16,445 bases of DNA, from NCBI GenBank assembly GCA_001917895.1, contig MNEW01000018.1:1-16445 (forward strand), in the 5' to 3' direction. Positions 1 to 7,995 of this stretch are shown piece by piece (the first letter of the stretch is position 1; the number at the start of each line of letters is the position of its first letter). Under the pieces are notes generated by a model, which did no database searches, was not told where the DNA came from, and worked only from the letters and a program-made list of their open reading frames with translations. The position numbers were made by a program, and so were the translations under genes. The stretch comes from Actinobacteria bacterium 13_1_40CM_66_12. GTDB lineage: Bacteria; Chloroflexota; Dormibacteria; Dormibacterales; Dormibacteraceae.

Positions 1-648
1 GAAGCGCTGCACGATTCCGGGCCGGTCACGCTCCAGCGCGGGGAGGATATCGAGCCGCACCCGCACCCGCGCATAAGCGGGGTTGGAGTTTGCGGGGTCC
101 TCGAGCGGCTCGATGCCACGCTGGTCCAGGTAGTCCACGACCTCACGCCGCCAGACAGCGAGCAGCGGCCGCACGAACACCCCGCGCCGCGCGGGCATGC
201 CGCGCAGGCCGGCCAACCCGCAGCCCCTCAATAGATGCAGCACCACGCCTTCGACCACGTCGTCCGCCGTGTGGGCGATGGCGACCACGTCAGCATTCGC
301 GCGAATGCGAGCGCGCTCGAGGAAGTCGTAACGAAGCGTGCGCGCGGCGGCCTGGATAGAGCCATGCGGCAGCGGGCGATCCCTCCGCTCGATCAGCAAT
401 TCGACGCCGAGGCGCCGGCAAAGCGTGCCCACGTGCTCGGCCACCAGTCCGGAGGTCGGCTGTAGGGCATGGTCGTAATGCGCGGCGCCGACAGTGTTCC
501 CGTCAGCTGCGAGCGCGAGCAGCAGTGCCGTGCTGTCGGGTCCACCCGAAACCGCCACCAGCACGCGATCCGCAGGCGCGATCAGCCCGGATCGGCGGAG
601 CCCAAGCAGTACAGGGTGGGAGGCGTCTGTCGTGTGGGGGGAGGGCAT
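1..648 (-). CDS. tilS: tRNA(Ile)-lysidine synthase TilS, N-terminal part (runs off window)
   Basis: TilS uses ATP to attach lysine to C34 of the CAU-anticodon tRNA-Ile2, changing it to read AUA and to be charged with isoleucine. The visible 216 codons hold the PP-loop ATP-binding motif SGGPDST at residues 34-40, then HTADDVVEGVVLHLLRG, matching the HxxDDxxET...LLRG region of the family. EDPANSNPAYARVRVR follows, matching the DPSN...RNRIR stretch. The C-terminal part lies beyond base 1. The ATG at 648 gives about 33 residues before the P-loop, as usual. No other in-frame start exists upstream, because the tRNA sequence lies there. There is no Shine-Dalgarno sequence: the start codon shares its A with the tRNA's CCA end. 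Identity is confident; how it is translated is open. Confidence 0.93.
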   Translation of the reverse strand, partial: MPSPHTTDASHPVLLGLRRSGLIAPADRVLVAVSGGPDSTALLLALAADGNTVGAAHYDHALQPTSGLVAEHVGTLCRRLGVELLIERRDRPLPHGSIQAAARTLRYDFLERARIRANADVVAIAHTADDVVEGVVLHLLRGCGLAGLRGMPARRGVFVRPLLAVWRREVVDYLDQRGIEPLEDPANSNPAYARVRVRLDILPALERDRPGIVQRF

Positions 649-723
649 GGTGGTGCCGGGTGGACTCGAACCACCGACAACGCGATTATGAGTCGCGCGC
701 TCTACCGCCTGAGCTACGGCACC
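648..723 (-). tRNA. tRNA with CAU anticodon (elongator Met or Ile2)
   Basis: A full 76-nt cloverleaf reads on the minus strand. The acceptor GGTGCCG (723-717) pairs with CGGCACC (658-652). The D stem is GCTC/GAGC, the anticodon stem CGCGA/TCGCG closes loop CTCATAA with anticodon CAT at 690-688, and T stem GGTGG/CCACC closes TTCGAGT. The discriminator is A (651), and an encoded CCA occupies 650-648. There is no initiator-type C1:A72 mismatch, so it is not initiator tRNA. Elongator Met and the lysidine-modified Ile2 both carry CAT. The C29-G41 pair and U12-A23 are compatible with Ile identity, but G4-C69 departs from the C4-G69 pair of E. coli tRNA-Ile2. I cannot decide between them. It sits between a small basic gene and tilS. 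Confidence 0.93.
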
Positions 724-741
724 CCGGCGCCGAGACAAAGC

Positions 742-825
742 CTACTTCGCAGCCAGCGCTCTTGCTTTGAGCTTGGCCTTCTTTCGCCGGTGCTTCGCGA
801 TCGCGACACGCTTTCTCTTGTTCAA
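742..825 (-). CDS. 27-aa lysine/arginine-rich small protein, possibly ribosome-associated
   Basis: A TTG at 825 follows GAGGAG with a 5-nt spacer (ATCGG). It opens a 27-codon frame ending in TAG at 742, 18 nt before the tRNA. The product begins MNKRKRVAIAKHRRKKAK; roughly half of its residues are Lys or Arg and it has no acidic residue. Composition and size recall tiny ribosomal proteins of the bS22/AURKAIP1-COX24 or bTHX type (pattern KRRKR...KKHRK), so an rRNA-binding role is a fair inference, but I do not recognise a specific family. It is first in a unit with the tRNA and tilS. A TATATT box lies about 70 nt upstream. A longer frame reading upstream into the opposing gene is probably fortuitous, because the ribosome-binding site fits the TTG exactly. 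Confidence 0.62.
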   Translation of the reverse strand: MNKRKRVAIAKHRRKKAKLKARALAAK

Positions 826-865
826 CCGATCTCCTCGAATGACCCGAAGCCGTAGAGGCGGCTTC

Positions 866-3166
866 GTGGCTGGACTGCGAAGTTGGTGCCGCAGAATATA
901 CCCGGCCTTGAGCAGCCCGCCGACACAGCCTTCCGACAGGCCTCCAGCGATCTGGATCGTGGTGATCGCCGTTTTCGCCCTCTGCATCTTCGCCAGCGCC
1001 TTTCTCCTGTTCCTCGTGGAGCCCATGGTCGCGAAGATGGTGCTGCCCGTCGTCGGCGGCACGCCGGCCGTGTGGACGACCTCGGTGCTCTTCTTCCAGA
1101 TCGTCCTCCTCGTCGGATATGGCTACTCCCACTGGCTCGCCATCCGGCTTCAGTGGCGCTGGCAGGCGGTGCTGCACGGCGTGGTGCTGCTGCTGCCCAT
1201 CACCGTGCTGCCGATCCACTTGATCCCGGGGTGGAACCCGCCCACCACAGGAAGCCCGGTCGGGTACCTGGTCGTGCTGCTTTCGGTGATGGTGGGGCTG
1301 CCTTTCTTCGTGGTCTCGACAACGTCGCCGTTGGTGCAGCACTGGTTCTCGCGGACCGGCCACCCGCAAGCGGCCGACCCGTACTTCCTTTATCGCGCGA
1401 GCAACCTGGGGAGCGCCCTCGGCCTGCTCTCCTATCCGGCTTTGATCGAACCGCACCTCGGCCTGCACGCCCAGGCGCAGGCGTGGGTCGGGGGCTACGT
1501 CGCCTTCCTGGTGTTGGTCGCGATCTGTCTTGGGTTGCTGGCGTGGGCGCGATCGAGAGCGGGTGACTTGCCCGCCGCACCACGACCGATCGCCGGGGCA
1601 AGCCAGGCCGGCAGCGTCGACGACAAATCCATCACACCGATCACCTGGTCGCGACGTCTCCGCTGGGTGCTGCTGGCGGCTGTGCCATCGACCTGGATGC
1701 TGGCGGTCACCTCTTACTTCACCACCGCGATCCGACCCCTCCCTCTTTTGTGGGTCATCCCGCTGGCGCTGTACCTCTTTTCGTTCGCCATCGTGTTCGC
1801 CCGCAGGCCGTTGATTCCTCGCCGCTTGCTCAACCGGATCTTTCCGTTCTATGCGCTGCCGGTTCTGGGCCTGATCCTGCTCGGGGGAGGAGGGCCCTTC
1901 TGGACGCTGGCACTCCTCCACTTCGGCGCTTTCTTCCTCGCCGCGCTCCTTTGTCATGGTGAGCTTGCCGCCGACCGCCCGAATGCGCGACACCTCACCG
2001 AGTTCTACTGGTGGCTGGCGGTCGGTGGCGCGACCGGCGGCCTGCTCACAGCCGTCGTCGCACCGGTGGTGTTCAACGATTTCTTCGAGTACCCGATCGC
2101 GATCATCGGCGCCGCGCTCCTCAGGCCTGCACTCATCAAGAGCGACGACCGGCGATCGCGTCTTTTCGACATTGCGCTGCCCGCAGGCCTTGCCGCATTT
2201 CTTTTGCTCGGCGTAGGGCTGCTGTCGGCCTCAGGTGTTCTGGCGACCCTCGACCGCGTTGTGGTCACGAGCGCCGCGACCGCGGCCGACCTGGTCCGGG
2301 TGCTGATGACCGCGACATCGATGCTGCTGCTCAGCCTCCTCCCCATCGGCTCGCAGCCCGCGATCTTCCAGCAGCGTGATTTCTTCGGGGTGCACAAGGT
2401 GGTGACGGATCCGGGCGCGACGCGCCACGAGCTGATCGATGGCGGCGTGATTCACGGCATCCAGCTCACCGATCCTCGAGTCCGTGACGTCCCGGCTTCC
2501 TATTACTTCGGCACTGGTCCCGTCGGCGATTTCTTCAACGCCGAGCAACCGGTGGACGCGTCGTGGAACGTCGGCGTGATCGGGCTGGGCGCGGGCGCCA
2601 TGGCGTGCTACGCGCAGCCCCAGCAGAAGTGGACCTACTACGAGATCGACCCGGTCGTGATCGGCATCGCTCAGAACCCGGCGCTCTTCACGTTCCTGCG
2701 CGACTGCACGCCATCAGCCGTCATCGTCCCCGGCGACGCGCGCCTGACGATCGCGAAGGCTGCCGACCACAGCTACGACCTGATCGTCATCGACGCGTTC
2801 GGCGGTGACGCCATCCCGGTCCATCTGCTCACCCGTGAAGCGGTCCAGCTGTACATGAGCAAGCTTCGCCCTGGTGGCGTGCTTCTGTTCAACGTGTCGA
2901 ACAAGTACATCGACGTCAGCTCCGTCCTGACCGGCGAGGCAGCGGCCCTCGCTCTCGTGTCGTTCATGCGCACCGACGTGGTGGTGACGCCCGCGGAGGC
3001 GGCGGCGGGGAAGTTCGTTTCGGCCTGGTTGGTGATGGCCGCGGACCCAGGCAACCTGGGCGACCTACCCGAGCGGCCGGGATGGGCCGCACTGCGCGCG
3101 GACCCGCATTTCCCGGTGTGGACGGACGACTTCTCGGACGTGCTCGCCGTTACGAGGCTGGGCTGA
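866..3166 (+). CDS. Polytopic membrane protein fused to a spermidine-synthase-like domain
   Basis: About the first 500 residues form some 12-14 hydrophobic helices. The first, IWIVVIAVFALCIFASAFLL, leads into VEPMVAKMVLPVVGGTPAVW, a signature of the 'fused MFS/spermidine synthase' proteins. The soluble C-terminus has a SAM-type Rossmann fold: VGVIGLGAGAMACY near residue 570, the acidic YYEIDP, and DLIVIDAFGGDAIPVHLLT near 640, the polyamine-synthase active-site region. Family members are mostly uncharacterised; aminopropyl transfer is not proven, since several lack polyamine-binding residues. Start is uncertain: GTG 866 has AGAGGCGG 5 nt upstream, while TTG 908 or GTG 959 would also keep the first helix. 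Upstream codons back to 767 overlap the opposing 27-aa gene and were not used. The gene ends 117 bp before a convergent gene. Confidence 0.82.
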   Translation: MAGLRSWCRRIYPALSSPPTQPSDRPPAIWIVVIAVFALCIFASAFLLFLVEPMVAKMVLPVVGGTPAVWTTSVLFFQIVLLVGYGYSHWLAIRLQWRWQAVLHGVVLLLPITVLPIHLIPGWNPPTTGSPVGYLVVLLSVMVGLPFFVVSTTSPLVQHWFSRTGHPQAADPYFLYRASNLGSALGLLSYPALIEPHLGLHAQAQAWVGGYVAFLVLVAICLGLLAWARSRAGDLPAAPRPIAGASQAGSVDDKSITPITWSRRLRWVLLAAVPSTWMLAVTSYFTTAIRPLPLLWVIPLALYLFSFAIVFARRPLIPRRLLNRIFPFYALPVLGLILLGGGGPFWTLALLHFGAFFLAALLCHGELAADRPNARHLTEFYWWLAVGGATGGLLTAVVAPVVFNDFFEYPIAIIGAALLRPALIKSDDRRSRLFDIALPAGLAAFLLLGVGLLSASGVLATLDRVVVTSAATAADLVRVLMTATSMLLLSLLPIGSQPAIFQQRDFFGVHKVVTDPGATRHELIDGGVIHGIQLTDPRVRDVPASYYFGTGPVGDFFNAEQPVDASWNVGVIGLGAGAMACYAQPQQKWTYYEIDPVVIGIAQNPALFTFLRDCTPSAVIVPGDARLTIAKAADHSYDLIVIDAFGGDAIPVHLLTREAVQLYMSKLRPGGVLLFNVSNKYIDVSSVLTGEAAALALVSFMRTDVVVTPAEAAAGKFVSAWLVMAADPGNLGDLPERPGWAALRADPHFPVWTDDFSDVLAVTRLG
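895..900 (-). promoter_or_regulatory. Candidate -10 box for the small gene-tRNA-tilS unit
   Basis: Minus-strand TATATT matches the TATAAT consensus at 5 of 6 positions. It would give a leader of about 60 nt before the TTG at 825. No convincing -35 is seen 16-18 bp upstream. If correct, this promoter lies inside the first codons of the opposing spermidine-synthase-like gene. Confidence 0.35.
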
Positions 3167-3184
3167 CCAGCTCAGAGTTTGTTT

Positions 3185-3201
3185 GTCTGACGTCTTCAGA
3201 C
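3185..3201. repeat. 6-bp inverted repeat in a convergent intergenic gap
   Basis: GTCTGA (3185-3190) and TCAGAC (3196-3201) flank a 5-nt loop, midway between two converging genes. No T-run follows on either strand, so at best it is a weak termination or decay-protecting hairpin. Confidence 0.3.
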
Positions 3202-3208
3202 GGACTGC

Positions 3209-3227
3209 TGTGCGCATTCTGTGCGCA
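3209..3227. repeat. Direct repeat of TGTGCGCA with 11-bp period
   Basis: TGTGCGCA occurs at 3209-3216 and 3220-3227, each containing the palindrome TGCGCA and spaced about one helical turn apart. It lies between converging gene ends, so a promoter role is unlikely; chance is possible. Confidence 0.3.
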
Positions 3228-3283
3228 GGTAGACTCACCGGCTTCTGACCATGGCCCCACCGTGAGCGGGCAGTCAGGCTGGG

Positions 3284-3541
3284 CTAGGGGTTGACGCCTT
3301 CCAGGTACTTCGAAACGGCAACGCTACCGTCGAAGTAGTTGGCGTGAGTCAGTTCGACAGTCTTCAAGGAATCGGCACCGATCAGGACGATCTCTACCAG
3401 CTTCCGGTTCTGAAGTTCCTTTTCCTTGGCGGAGTAGGCGGCCACCGCCCGCTCCCCGTCTTCTTCGAACTTGATGAGGTCTTCCATGACGCCCTTTTCG
3501 TGGTCGAAGACGATCAGGAAGTGTTTGATGCCCTTGTTCAT
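3284..3541 (-). CDS. Conserved 85-aa protein of unknown function
   Basis: ATG 3541 is preceded by GGGAGA with an 8-nt spacer; an in-frame upstream extension to 3589 overlaps the preceding frame and was not used. The protein opens MNKGIKHFLIVFDHEKG, has a charged amphipathic middle (residues about 18-48), a hydrophobic strand VEIVLIGADS (49-58) and ends with THANYFDG (65-72). This layout, with HFLxVFD at the front, a 'VVLxGAxS' strand and a THxRYF-like motif, is one I recall from short uncharacterised proteins of high-GC Gram-positive relatives; the function is unknown. There are no membrane segments. It lies last in the mfd-mazG unit, 4 nt after the stop of a -1 frame that follows mazG, suggesting translational coupling. 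Confidence 0.8.
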   Translation of the reverse strand: MNKGIKHFLIVFDHEKGVMEDLIKFEEDGERAVAAYSAKEKELQNRKLVEIVLIGADSLKTVELTHANYFDGSVAVSKYLEGVNP

Positions 3542-3545
3542 GTAA

Positions 3546-3713
3546 CTAGTCTCCCACAAAGGGTGCAGCGGCTTGACGCGCTTCAGCAATCTTTATTCTC
3601 AGCGTATCGGGAACTGGCATCCCACGTTCTTCCAGGGCCATGGCTTCAGAGATCGCAGATAGCCAGACTTGAACCTCCTGGGGGCCGTAGCCACTCTTGA
3701 CGTCAACGTCAAG
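3546..3713 (-). CDS. Possible small or frameshifted coding segment between mazG and the 85-aa gene
   Basis: In the -1 frame relative to mazG, the minus strand reads DVDVKSGYGPQEVQVWLSAI from about 3713, continues as a charged amphipathic stretch (MALEERGMPVPDTLRIKIAE) and ends in PFVGD-stop at 3548-3546. That stop lies 4 nt before the ATG of the next gene. The GYxxxEVxxWLxxI pattern resembles the short helix motif of DivIVA-like proteins, but this is weak. No ATG, GTG or TTG opens the frame near its front, so the left boundary here is nominal. Either mazG continues into it by a frameshift (real or a sequencing error), or it is a separate gene whose start was lost. The competing mazG frame ends in an unprotein-like, Trp/Pro/Arg-rich tail. 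Confidence 0.38.
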   Translation of the reverse strand, partial: LDVDVKSGYGPQEVQVWLSAISEAMALEERGMPVPDTLRIKIAEARQAAAPFVGD

Positions 3714-4504
3714 ACGTGTTTGACGAGCGCCTCGCGATCCAGGTCGCGGAAGTCCACCCCATCGCGCCGCAGGGACGCCTCCGTCTCGGCGAAGCGCTGC
3801 CGGAAGCGCTGACCCGAGACCCTCAGGGCGTCCTCGGGATTGATCTTCAGGCGGCGCGCCAGCGAGACGACCGCGAACAGCAGGTCGCCCATCTCCTCGA
3901 ACGCACGCTGCGGATCGCCGGCCTCGGCCAGCTCGCGCGCTTCCTCGGCGACGTTCTCGGCGGTCTGTGTTGGCGATTCGAAATCAAACCCCACGCGCGC
4001 GGCGCGCTTCTGCAGCCCCAGCGCCCATGCCAGAGCGGGCAGCGTCGACGGCACCCGATCGACCACGGATTCGCCCTCGCGTCCGCTGTCGCGCGCCTCG
4101 TCGCCCTTGGCGTGCTCCCAGTTGCGCAGAACCTCGTCCGCATTGGCGACCGACACGTCACCGAACACATGCGGGTGCCGCTTCACCATCTTCGCAGCGA
4201 CGGCCTCGGACACCTGGGCGGCATCGAAGCGCCGCTGCTCCGCCGCGATCTCCGCATGCATCGCCACCTGCAGCAGCAGATCGCCCAGCTCCTCCTTGAT
4301 CTTGGTGTCGTCGCCGGAGTCGATCGCCTCGAGGAGCTCATATGTCTCCTCGAGCAGATACGGGCGCAGCGACTCATGGGTCTGCTCGCGATCCCACGGA
4401 CACCCGCCGGGCGCGCGCAGCCGGGCGACCACCTCGAAGATGGCTTCGATACCCGGCGAATACGGGCGCTCGGTCGGTTCCGGCATCGATTCAGATTTTG
4501 TCAT
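3599..4504 (-). CDS. mazG: Nucleoside triphosphate pyrophosphohydrolase MazG
   Basis: MazG hydrolyses (d)NTPs to NMP and pyrophosphate, clearing aberrant nucleotides. Two tandem MazG domains are visible. The first has GGCPWDREQTHESLRPYLLEE (about 33-53), acidic E52/E53/E56 and E71-E72...D75, then KRHPHVFGD at 108-116. The second has AEEARELAEAG (about 186-196) and FEEMGDLLFAVV (202-213), keeping the Mg-binding ExxE/ExxD pattern. ATG 4504 overlaps the mfd stop as ATGA, which fixes the start. The family normally ends near residue 265; here about 35 further residues (VATAPRRFKSGYLRS... to 3599) look unlike any MazG tail and overlap a better-looking -1 frame. The true C-terminus may therefore lie near 3715. 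The core call is secure. Confidence 0.93.
   Translation of the reverse strand: MTKSESMPEPTERPYSPGIEAIFEVVARLRAPGGCPWDREQTHESLRPYLLEETYELLEAIDSGDDTKIKEELGDLLLQVAMHAEIAAEQRRFDAAQVSEAVAAKMVKRHPHVFGDVSVANADEVLRNWEHAKGDEARDSGREGESVVDRVPSTLPALAWALGLQKRAARVGFDFESPTQTAENVAEEARELAEAGDPQRAFEEMGDLLFAVVSLARRLKINPEDALRVSGQRFRQRFAETEASLRRDGVDFRDLDREALVKHVLTLTSRVATAPRRFKSGYLRSLKPWPWKNVGCQFPIR
3695..3714. repeat. 8-bp inverted repeat at the 3' end of mazG
   Basis: TCTTGACG (3695-3702) and CGTCAAGA (3707-3714) are perfect inverted copies around a 4-nt loop. The hairpin sits exactly where the mazG frame seems to give way to the -1 frame. It could be a frameshift-stimulating or regulatory hairpin, or coincidence. 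Confidence 0.5.
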
Positions 4505-7500
4505 GGGGATGTGGCGGCCACTTTACGACCGGCGTCGTACAGCTCTGCCATCTCGTCGAGCAGATGGAGCAGGTCGCCTTGCCAGCCTTCGCCCTGGCGC
4601 CGCATCTTGATGCGGTTGGGCAGGATGGAGATACGGCCCGCCATCCGGCGTGACAGCTCTTCCACGTCGAGGAATCGCTCCGGGTCGACGCGGATGGCGA
4701 TGTCGTGTCCGTCAGAAACCACGCCACGCAACCCGAGCCTCTGCCCTCGGAGCTTGACCCGAAGCGAGTAGGCGAGGTTGGCGAGCTGGGCAGGGCCTGT
4801 TCCGTATCGGTCCTGGAGCGACCGCAGCACGGAATCCAGCTCCTCCTCGCCTTCGGTAGCGGCCAGCTGCCGGTACGCGCCGAGCCTCAGCTTCTCGTCC
4901 CGGATGTACGAGCGCGGAATGAAGTGGTCGAGCGGCAGGTCGAGGTTCATCTCGGCGGTCGAGAGCACGTCGCCGACGGCCGTTTCATCCGAACCCGTGC
5001 GCAGCTTGCCGACCGCGCTGTGCAGCATCTGAAGGTACATCTCGAAACCGACCGCGGCGATGGCGCCGTGCTGCTCGGTGCCGAGAAGGTTGCCGGCGCC
5101 GCGGATCTCGAGGTCGCGCAGAGCGATCTTGAAACCCTGGCCGAGCTCGTGCAGGCCGGAGATGACGTCGAGCCGCTTGTCCGCGTTCTCCGTGAGCGAG
5201 CGGCGAGGGTCGTACAGGAAGTACGCGTAAGCGCGCCGGCCCGAACGCCCCACGCGGCCGCGCAGTTGGTAAAGCTGCGCCAGGCCGAACCGGTCCGCAC
5301 GCTCGACGATGATCGTGTTGACGTTGGGGATGTCGAGCCCAGACTCGATGATCGTCGAGCACACGAGCACGTCGTGCTTCGCGGATTCGAACTCGACCAT
5401 CACCTTCGCAAGCTGGTCCTCCGGCATCTGGCCGTGGCCGACGATCACACGAGCATTCGGCACCAGGTCGCGCACACGGTCGGCCGCCTTCTCGATCGTG
5501 CGCACTCGGTTGTGCACGAAATAGACCTGGCCACCGCGCTGCACCTCGCGACTGATCGCCTCACGCACGAGCTCATCGTCATCAGCGGTGACGTAGGTCT
5601 TGATGGGCTGGCGTTCCTCGGGCGGTGTCTGGATCACGCTCATGTCGCGGATGCCGCCAATCGCCATGTGCAGCGTGCGTGGAATCGGCGTCGCCGACAG
5701 CGACAGCACGTCGAGCTGGGTGCGGAGCTTCTTGAGCCGCTCCTTCTGCATCACGCCGAAGCGGTGCTCCTCGTCGATGATCAAGAGTCCGAGCCGCTTG
5801 AAGCGAACGTCGCGCTGAAGCAGGCGGTGTGTGCCGACGACGATGTCCACCTGGCCCGCCTTGATCCCTTCGAGCGTGCGAGCCTGGGTCTCTTCGTCAA
5901 CGAATCGCGACAGCATCTCGACCGTCACCGGGAACTTCGCGAGCCTTTCCGTGAAGACGTGGAAGTGCTGCTGCGCCAGCACGGTGGTCGGCGCGAGCAG
6001 GGCCACCTGCTTGCCGCTCATCGCCGCCTTGAACGCGGCCCGCAGCGCCAGCTCCGTCTTGCCGAAGCCCACGTCACCGCACAGCAGCCGGTCCATGGGC
6101 CGGTCGGACTCCATGTCGGCCTTGATCTCTGCCAGTGCGGCGAGCTGGTCCGGCGTCTCTTCATAAGGAAATGACGACTCGAGCTCCTGCTGCCAGGCGG
6201 TGTCGGGCGCGAAAGCGATTCCCGGCCTGGCTTCGCGCAGCGAGTAGATCTTGAGCAGCTCCTCGGCGACGTCCTCGACCACCTTTCGCGCGCGCCCGCG
6301 CGCCCGCGACCAGTCGCCCGAGCCGAGCCGGTGAAGCGACGGCTCCGCGTCGCCGCCGAGGTATTTCTGGACCCGGTCGAGGTTCTCGACCGGCACAAAC
6401 AGCTTGTCGTCCTCGGCGTACTCGAGCTCCAGGTATTCCCGATGCGCGCCGTCGGACTCGAGCAGGCGCATGCCCGCGAATCGCGCGATTCCGTGGTCGA
6501 CGTGGACCACCAGCTCGCCCGGAGCGAAGTCCAGCGTGAACTCGCGGGTCAGCTGTTCGGCACGGCCGCGTGACGAGCGGGTCGGCCGCCCGGGTCGGCG
6601 CAGCCGTCCAAAGAGCTCGGCGTCAGTGACGAGGCGGAATCCAATTCCCTGATGCCCCGCCCCGGCCGCAATGTCGATGTCAGCCTGCTGCAGACCGGCC
6701 TCGAGCTCGAGGTCGATGTCGAGCTCGACCTCCCTCAGATGCTCGCGAACGCCGCCTTCGTCCAGGAATGTTCGCAGCCGCTCCGACTGCTCGGTCGCGA
6801 AGACGACCGTCGATGAAGCAGCGAGCGCCGTCAGCTGGGCGGTCGCCTGCGGCCGGCCCAGCAGAGGCTCAGCCTCCACCCAGCCGAGATCGATCGCGCC
6901 GTCTGCCCCCTCACTCGCCGTGATCTCCAATCGCGCATGGCCGGGAATCGCCTGCAGCCGCTCCGCACGGACCACCGGCAGCGCGAACCCGCGGGGAAGC
7001 TCCGCGCCTCCAGACTCGGCGGCGGCGAGCATCTCCGTCTCTTCGACCAGCACCCGCGCGTCCGCGAGCTGGCGGCCGGGTTCGAAGTCGAGGACCGCGA
7101 GGCCTTCGGGCATGTGCTCGATAAGAGACGGCAATGTCGGATCGAGGTAAGCGGAATAGAACTCGACGCCGGGAAACGCACCTCCTGCCGCGAGCCGCTC
7201 CAGCTCCTCGTCCCAGTCCGCGCGCACGTCAGCACGCAGCGTTTCCAGCGAAACCCCCTCCTTCACCCGATTCGCGGCCGCAACGCCTCGGCGCGCCCCC
7301 AGCAGCAGCTCGCGACCTGGGTGGATCGAAATCGACGGCACGGCCATCACCGAGCGCTGGTTTTCGGGATCGAAGAGACGAAGCGTCTCGATCACATCGC
7401 CCGACCACTCGGCACGGACGGGCGAGTCGGCCGCCGCCGGAAAGACGTCGAGGATCCCACCGCGCAGCGAGAACTGGCCGTGCTGCTCAACGAGCGGCTC

Positions 7501-7995
7501 TCGCGAATAGCCCATCTCGACCAGGCGGCCCGCGGCCACGACCGGGTCTGGGCCTCCGCCGGGCGCAAGGACCAGGGTGCCCTGTGCAAGGTCGGCGGGA
7601 GAGATGGTCGCGCGGGTGATGGCCCGTCGCGACGACACGACGACAGATGGGGATGCTCCCGGCGCGAAAGCGTTCAGCGCCTCCATCCGCTTGCTCACCG
7701 CCTCGTCGAAAGCGGGCGGACGGTCGAGGAACGAGACCGCGACCTCCGCGAAGACGTAGGCAGGGGGCCGGCCGGCGAGCCAGGGCCGCAAGTCGTCGGC
7801 GAACCGATCCGGCGCGGCCACCAGGATGAGCACCGAGCGGCCGGCGTCGACGGCGGCGCGCACCACCGAGCCCGCCACGATCGGCCATGCGGGCCTGGGC
7901 AGTCGCGCGATGCGGAGTTCGCCGGCGCCCGGCGACGAAGTCCACCGCCGCAGCTCCGGCGCCGCGTCCAGCATCCGCTCCCACAATGCCGTCAC
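4501..7995 (-). CDS. mfd: Transcription-repair coupling factor Mfd
   Basis: Mfd displaces RNA polymerase stalled at DNA damage and recruits UvrA for nucleotide excision repair. At 1164 residues it has the family's full length. In order: a UvrB-like N-terminal module (including [11 protein letters not shown]); a CarD-like RNAP-interaction domain with [20 protein letters not shown] near 490; a RecG-like motor with Walker [20 protein letters not shown] near 640, DEEH box [18 protein letters not shown] near 738 and [15 protein letters not shown]; helicase motifs [17 protein letters not shown] and [17 protein letters not shown] near 915; and the TRCF C-terminal domain with [16 protein letters not shown] 7995 overlaps the pth stop (GTGA) and its own TGA overlaps the mazG ATG, so the three are translationally coupled. 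No defects seen. Confidence 0.97.
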   Translation of the reverse strand: MTALWERMLDAAPELRRWTSSPGAGELRIARLPRPAWPIVAGSVVRAAVDAGRSVLILVAAPDRFADDLRPWLAGRPPAYVFAEVAVSFLDRPPAFDEAVSKRMEALNAFAPGASPSVVVSSRRAITRATISPADLAQGTLVLAPGGGPDPVVAAGRLVEMGYSREPLVEQHGQFSLRGGILDVFPAAADSPVRAEWSGDVIETLRLFDPENQRSVMAVPSISIHPGRELLLGARRGVAAANRVKEGVSLETLRADVRADWDEELERLAAGGAFPGVEFYSAYLDPTLPSLIEHMPEGLAVLDFEPGRQLADARVLVEETEMLAAAESGGAELPRGFALPVVRAERLQAIPGHARLEITASEGADGAIDLGWVEAEPLLGRPQATAQLTALAASSTVVFATEQSERLRTFLDEGGVREHLREVELDIDLELEAGLQQADIDIAAGAGHQGIGFRLVTDAELFGRLRRPGRPTRSSRGRAEQLTREFTLDFAPGELVVHVDHGIARFAGMRLLESDGAHREYLELEYAEDDKLFVPVENLDRVQKYLGGDAEPSLHRLGSGDWSRARGRARKVVEDVAEELLKIYSLREARPGIAFAPDTAWQQELESSFPYEETPDQLAALAEIKADMESDRPMDRLLCGDVGFGKTELALRAAFKAAMSGKQVALLAPTTVLAQQHFHVFTERLAKFPVTVEMLSRFVDEETQARTLEGIKAGQVDIVVGTHRLLQRDVRFKRLGLLIIDEEHRFGVMQKERLKKLRTQLDVLSLSATPIPRTLHMAIGGIRDMSVIQTPPEERQPIKTYVTADDDELVREAISREVQRGGQVYFVHNRVRTIEKAADRVRDLVPNARVIVGHGQMPEDQLAKVMVEFESAKHDVLVCSTIIESGLDIPNVNTIIVERADRFGLAQLYQLRGRVGRSGRRAYAYFLYDPRRSLTENADKRLDVISGLHELGQGFKIALRDLEIRGAGNLLGTEQHGAIAAVGFEMYLQMLHSAVGKLRTGSDETAVGDVLSTAEMNLDLPLDHFIPRSYIRDEKLRLGAYRQLAATEGEEELDSVLRSLQDRYGTGPAQLANLAYSLRVKLRGQRLGLRGVVSDGHDIAIRVDPERFLDVEELSRRMAGRISILPNRIKMRRQGEGWQGDLLHLLDEMAELYDAGRKVAATSP

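Noticed and set aside
686..1993. 435-codon leftward frame covering the tRNA and the spermidine-synthase-like gene
   Set aside because: It runs through the tRNA and opposes a clear membrane protein; the product is a charged low-complexity sequence.
3185..3201. Hairpin considered as a bidirectional terminator
   Set aside because: Only 6 bp, and no T-run follows on either strand.
3660..3685. tRNA T-arm-like string (GGTTCAAGTC on the minus strand) near the end of mazG
   Set aside because: The flanking bases do not pair as a T stem and no acceptor, D or anticodon arm can be built around it.
3716..4771. Long rightward open frame opposite mazG
   Set aside because: It lies antisense to a clear MazG in a GC-rich region where antisense frames stay open; its sequence is Arg/His/Leu-rich with no domain.
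4705..6174. 489-codon rightward frame opposite mfd
   Set aside because: A shadow of Mfd on the other strand, with biased composition and no recognisable motif.
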